Below are positions 33,759-34,603 of a stretch of 34,603 nt of DNA, one piece after another. Positions within the stretch are counted from its first letter, which is position 1, and every line of letters starts with the position of its first letter. Origin of the DNA: Acidobacteriota bacterium (lineage in GTDB: Bacteria; Acidobacteriota; Terriglobia; Bryobacterales; Bryobacteraceae); contig JANXXI010000072.1 in the NCBI GenBank assembly GCA_025350695.1, positions 1 through 34,603 of the forward strand, given 5' to 3'. Below the pieces are notes generated by a model that made no database searches, was not told where the DNA came from, and was given only the letters and a program-made list of their open reading frames with translations. Both the position numbers and the translations under genes were made by a program.

Positions 33759-33790
33759 AACGTACGTTCTGTTGAAATGATACGTACGTT
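33759..33790. promoter_or_regulatory. Double ACGTACGT operator of the toxin-antitoxin operon
   Basis: Two perfect ACGTACGT palindromes (33760-33767, extended to AACGTACGTT, and 33782-33789) have centres 22 bp apart, about two helical turns. The second lies within the promoter spacer. This is the typical layout for cooperative autorepression by an antitoxin-toxin complex. Confidence 0.7.
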
Positions 33791-33800
33791 GTGCTAGACT
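33772..33800 (+). promoter_or_regulatory. Promoter of the toxin-antitoxin operon
   Basis: TTGAAA (33772-33777), a 17-bp spacer and TAGACT (33795-33800) lie just before the antitoxin start, with the ACGTACGT sites flanking and inside. Confidence 0.65.
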
Positions 33801-33818
33801 GCTTTCTAGAGGGCCGTC

Positions 33819-34046
33819 ATGCCAATCACTGCTTCCAGACTTAGAGAAGACATTTACAAAATTCTTGACCAAGCGATTGAGACCGGGCAACCTGTTGAAA
33901 TTACTAGAAAAGGAACAGTTTTGCACATCGTCCCGGAAAAGCGGATGTCAAAACTCGATAATCTGAGGGTGCGAACGGTTTTCGTCGGCGACACTGACGA
34001 AATCGCGTCCATGGATTGGTCCAGCGAGTGGTCTGAATCGAAGTGA
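33819..34046 (+). CDS. Type II antitoxin, Phd/YefM-like
   Basis: The product is 75 aa. The N-terminal 50 residues have the Phd/YefM pattern (MPITASRLREDIYKILDQAI, then TGQPVEITRKGTVLHIVPE), a DNA-binding dimer fold. The acidic, Trp-containing C-terminus (ASMDWSSEWSESK) is the likely toxin-wrapping segment. It should neutralise the PIN toxin encoded next and repress the promoter by binding the ACGTACGT sites. The gene overlaps the toxin start by four bases (GTGA). Confidence 0.87.
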   Translation: MPITASRLREDIYKILDQAIETGQPVEITRKGTVLHIVPEKRMSKLDNLRVRTVFVGDTDEIASMDWSSEWSESK

Positions 34047-34417
34047 TCTATCTCGACACTCACGCCGTTGTTGCACTTTACAGTGGCGAGACCCAAAAGT
34101 TATCGGATCGGGGAAGGAGGCTTCTGGATGAAAAACAGATTCTGATTTCCCCGATGGTCATTTTGGAGCTGGAATTTCTTCGCGAGATTAAGCGTATCGA
34201 AGTGCAAGCCTTGGACATTGTAAATGCCTTGGTAGAAGAGATTAGCCTGAAAATTTGCCCTCTTCCATTTCCAAAAATCATCAGCCAGAGCCTCACGGAG
34301 AATTGGACGCGCGACCCATTCGACCGTCTAATTGTCGCCCATGCTCGGGCCGGCAAGGGACCACTGTTGACCAAGGATGGCCAAATGCAGGACAATTACC
34401 CGCAGGCGTTCTGGTAA
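34043..34417 (+). CDS. VapC-type PIN-domain toxin
   Basis: The product is 124 aa, a usual VapC length. PIN acidic residues are present: Asp5 in MIYLDTHAVV, Glu42 in ILELEF, Asp91/Asp94 in RDPFDRLIVAHA and Asp112 in LLTKDGQM. PIN toxins are magnesium-dependent ribonucleases that cut tRNA or rRNA and halt growth when free of antitoxin. The GTG at 34043 overlaps the antitoxin stop, as normal for these pairs. All four catalytic positions look intact, so it is probably active. Confidence 0.92.
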   Translation: MIYLDTHAVVALYSGETQKLSDRGRRLLDEKQILISPMVILELEFLREIKRIEVQALDIVNALVEEISLKICPLPFPKIISQSLTENWTRDPFDRLIVAHARAGKGPLLTKDGQMQDNYPQAFW

Positions 34418-34479
34418 ACGATTCACGTCGTAACGGAAACCAGGATCGTCCGGCCCGCGTCCGAAAAGGTACAAAAACT

Positions 34480-34603
34480 ATGCGCTATTCAGTTGTCCGC
34501 GCGTTCTCAATCGCTACTGTAGCGGTCTCGCTTGCTGCTCTTTGTATTGCTCAGATCGGCGGGCAATATCCCGGAGGCGGTTATCCTCAGGGAGGGGGCC
34601 AAG
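34480..34603 (+). CDS. Start of a secreted Gly-rich protein (cut by window end)
   Basis: Forty-one codons are visible. A signal peptide (MRYSVVRAFSIATVAVSLAA, cleavage probably after CIAQ) is followed by a Gly/Pro/Tyr/Gln-rich stretch (IGGQYPGGGYPQGGG). AAAAGGT lies about nine bases before the ATG. The low-complexity start suggests a secreted or envelope protein, but the function cannot be told from this part. Confidence 0.6.
   Translation, partial: MRYSVVRAFSIATVAVSLAALCIAQIGGQYPGGGYPQGGGQ

Noticed and set aside
1-34603. CRISPR arrays, tRNA genes, rRNA genes and insertion sequences
   Set aside because: No regularly spaced repeats, no cloverleaf with a TTCGA-type arm, no rRNA-conserved blocks and no transposase motifs were recognised in the window.

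Overview
The window looks like chromosomal DNA of an Acidobacteriota bacterium, most likely of the Bryobacterales/Solibacter type. This is inferred from gene content: a very large Oar-like TonB-dependent receptor, a paired cytochrome-DUF1549/DUF1553 and DUF1501 module, a secreted PSMA-like M28 peptidase, PIG-L and sugar esterase genes, moderately high GC and dense short operons. No rRNA, tRNA, CRISPR array or complete insertion sequence was found.

Layout. 1-4.3 kb: the end of an MlaF-like ABC ATPase, then a small outer-membrane barrel protein (-), a shortened PaaK-like adenylate-family protein (+), a twin-BON periplasmic protein (-) and RmuC (-). 4.25-4.78 kb: a gene-free stretch with a candidate folded RNA and the promoter of a MerR-type regulator. 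5.5-6.9 kb: an unknown 148-aa protein and a frameshifted HEAT-repeat gene. 6.9-12.8 kb: a housekeeping operon, yceD-rpmF-plsX, followed with almost no gaps by dsbD and a secreted M28 peptidase. 13-21.6 kb: a DHDPS-like aldolase (-), divergent from a six-gene + strand run (PSD1 cytochrome protein, Tat-exported DUF1501 protein, pseudo-receiver/DUF3052 fusion, MFS transporter, 108-aa unknown, M50 protease), with three start/stop overlaps. 21.6-30.6 kb: a TonB-dependent receptor (-) and then PIG-L deacetylase, a Fes-like esterase and a rhamnogalacturonan-acetylesterase-like SGNH hydrolase (+). This looks like a carbohydrate uptake/deacetylation locus. Its intergenic DNA carries two diverged copies of one approximately 90-bp promoter segment, and one copy is joined to a broken piece of the esterase gene.

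30.6-34.6 kb is accessory in character. It holds a two-gene operon (basic 74-aa protein and a 63-aa zinc ribbon), an XRE-type regulator divergent from three overlapping unknown small genes behind a strong promoter covered by an inverted repeat, a stand-alone RRM protein, a Phd/VapC-type toxin-antitoxin pair with a double ACGTACGT operator on its promoter, and the start of a secreted Gly-rich protein cut by the window end.

The least explained parts are the XRE-regulated three-gene operon (32.1-33.3 kb), the decayed HEAT gene, the pseudo-receiver/DUF3052 fusion, the PaaK-like protein without a recognisable ATP loop, and the duplicated promoter/esterase debris.
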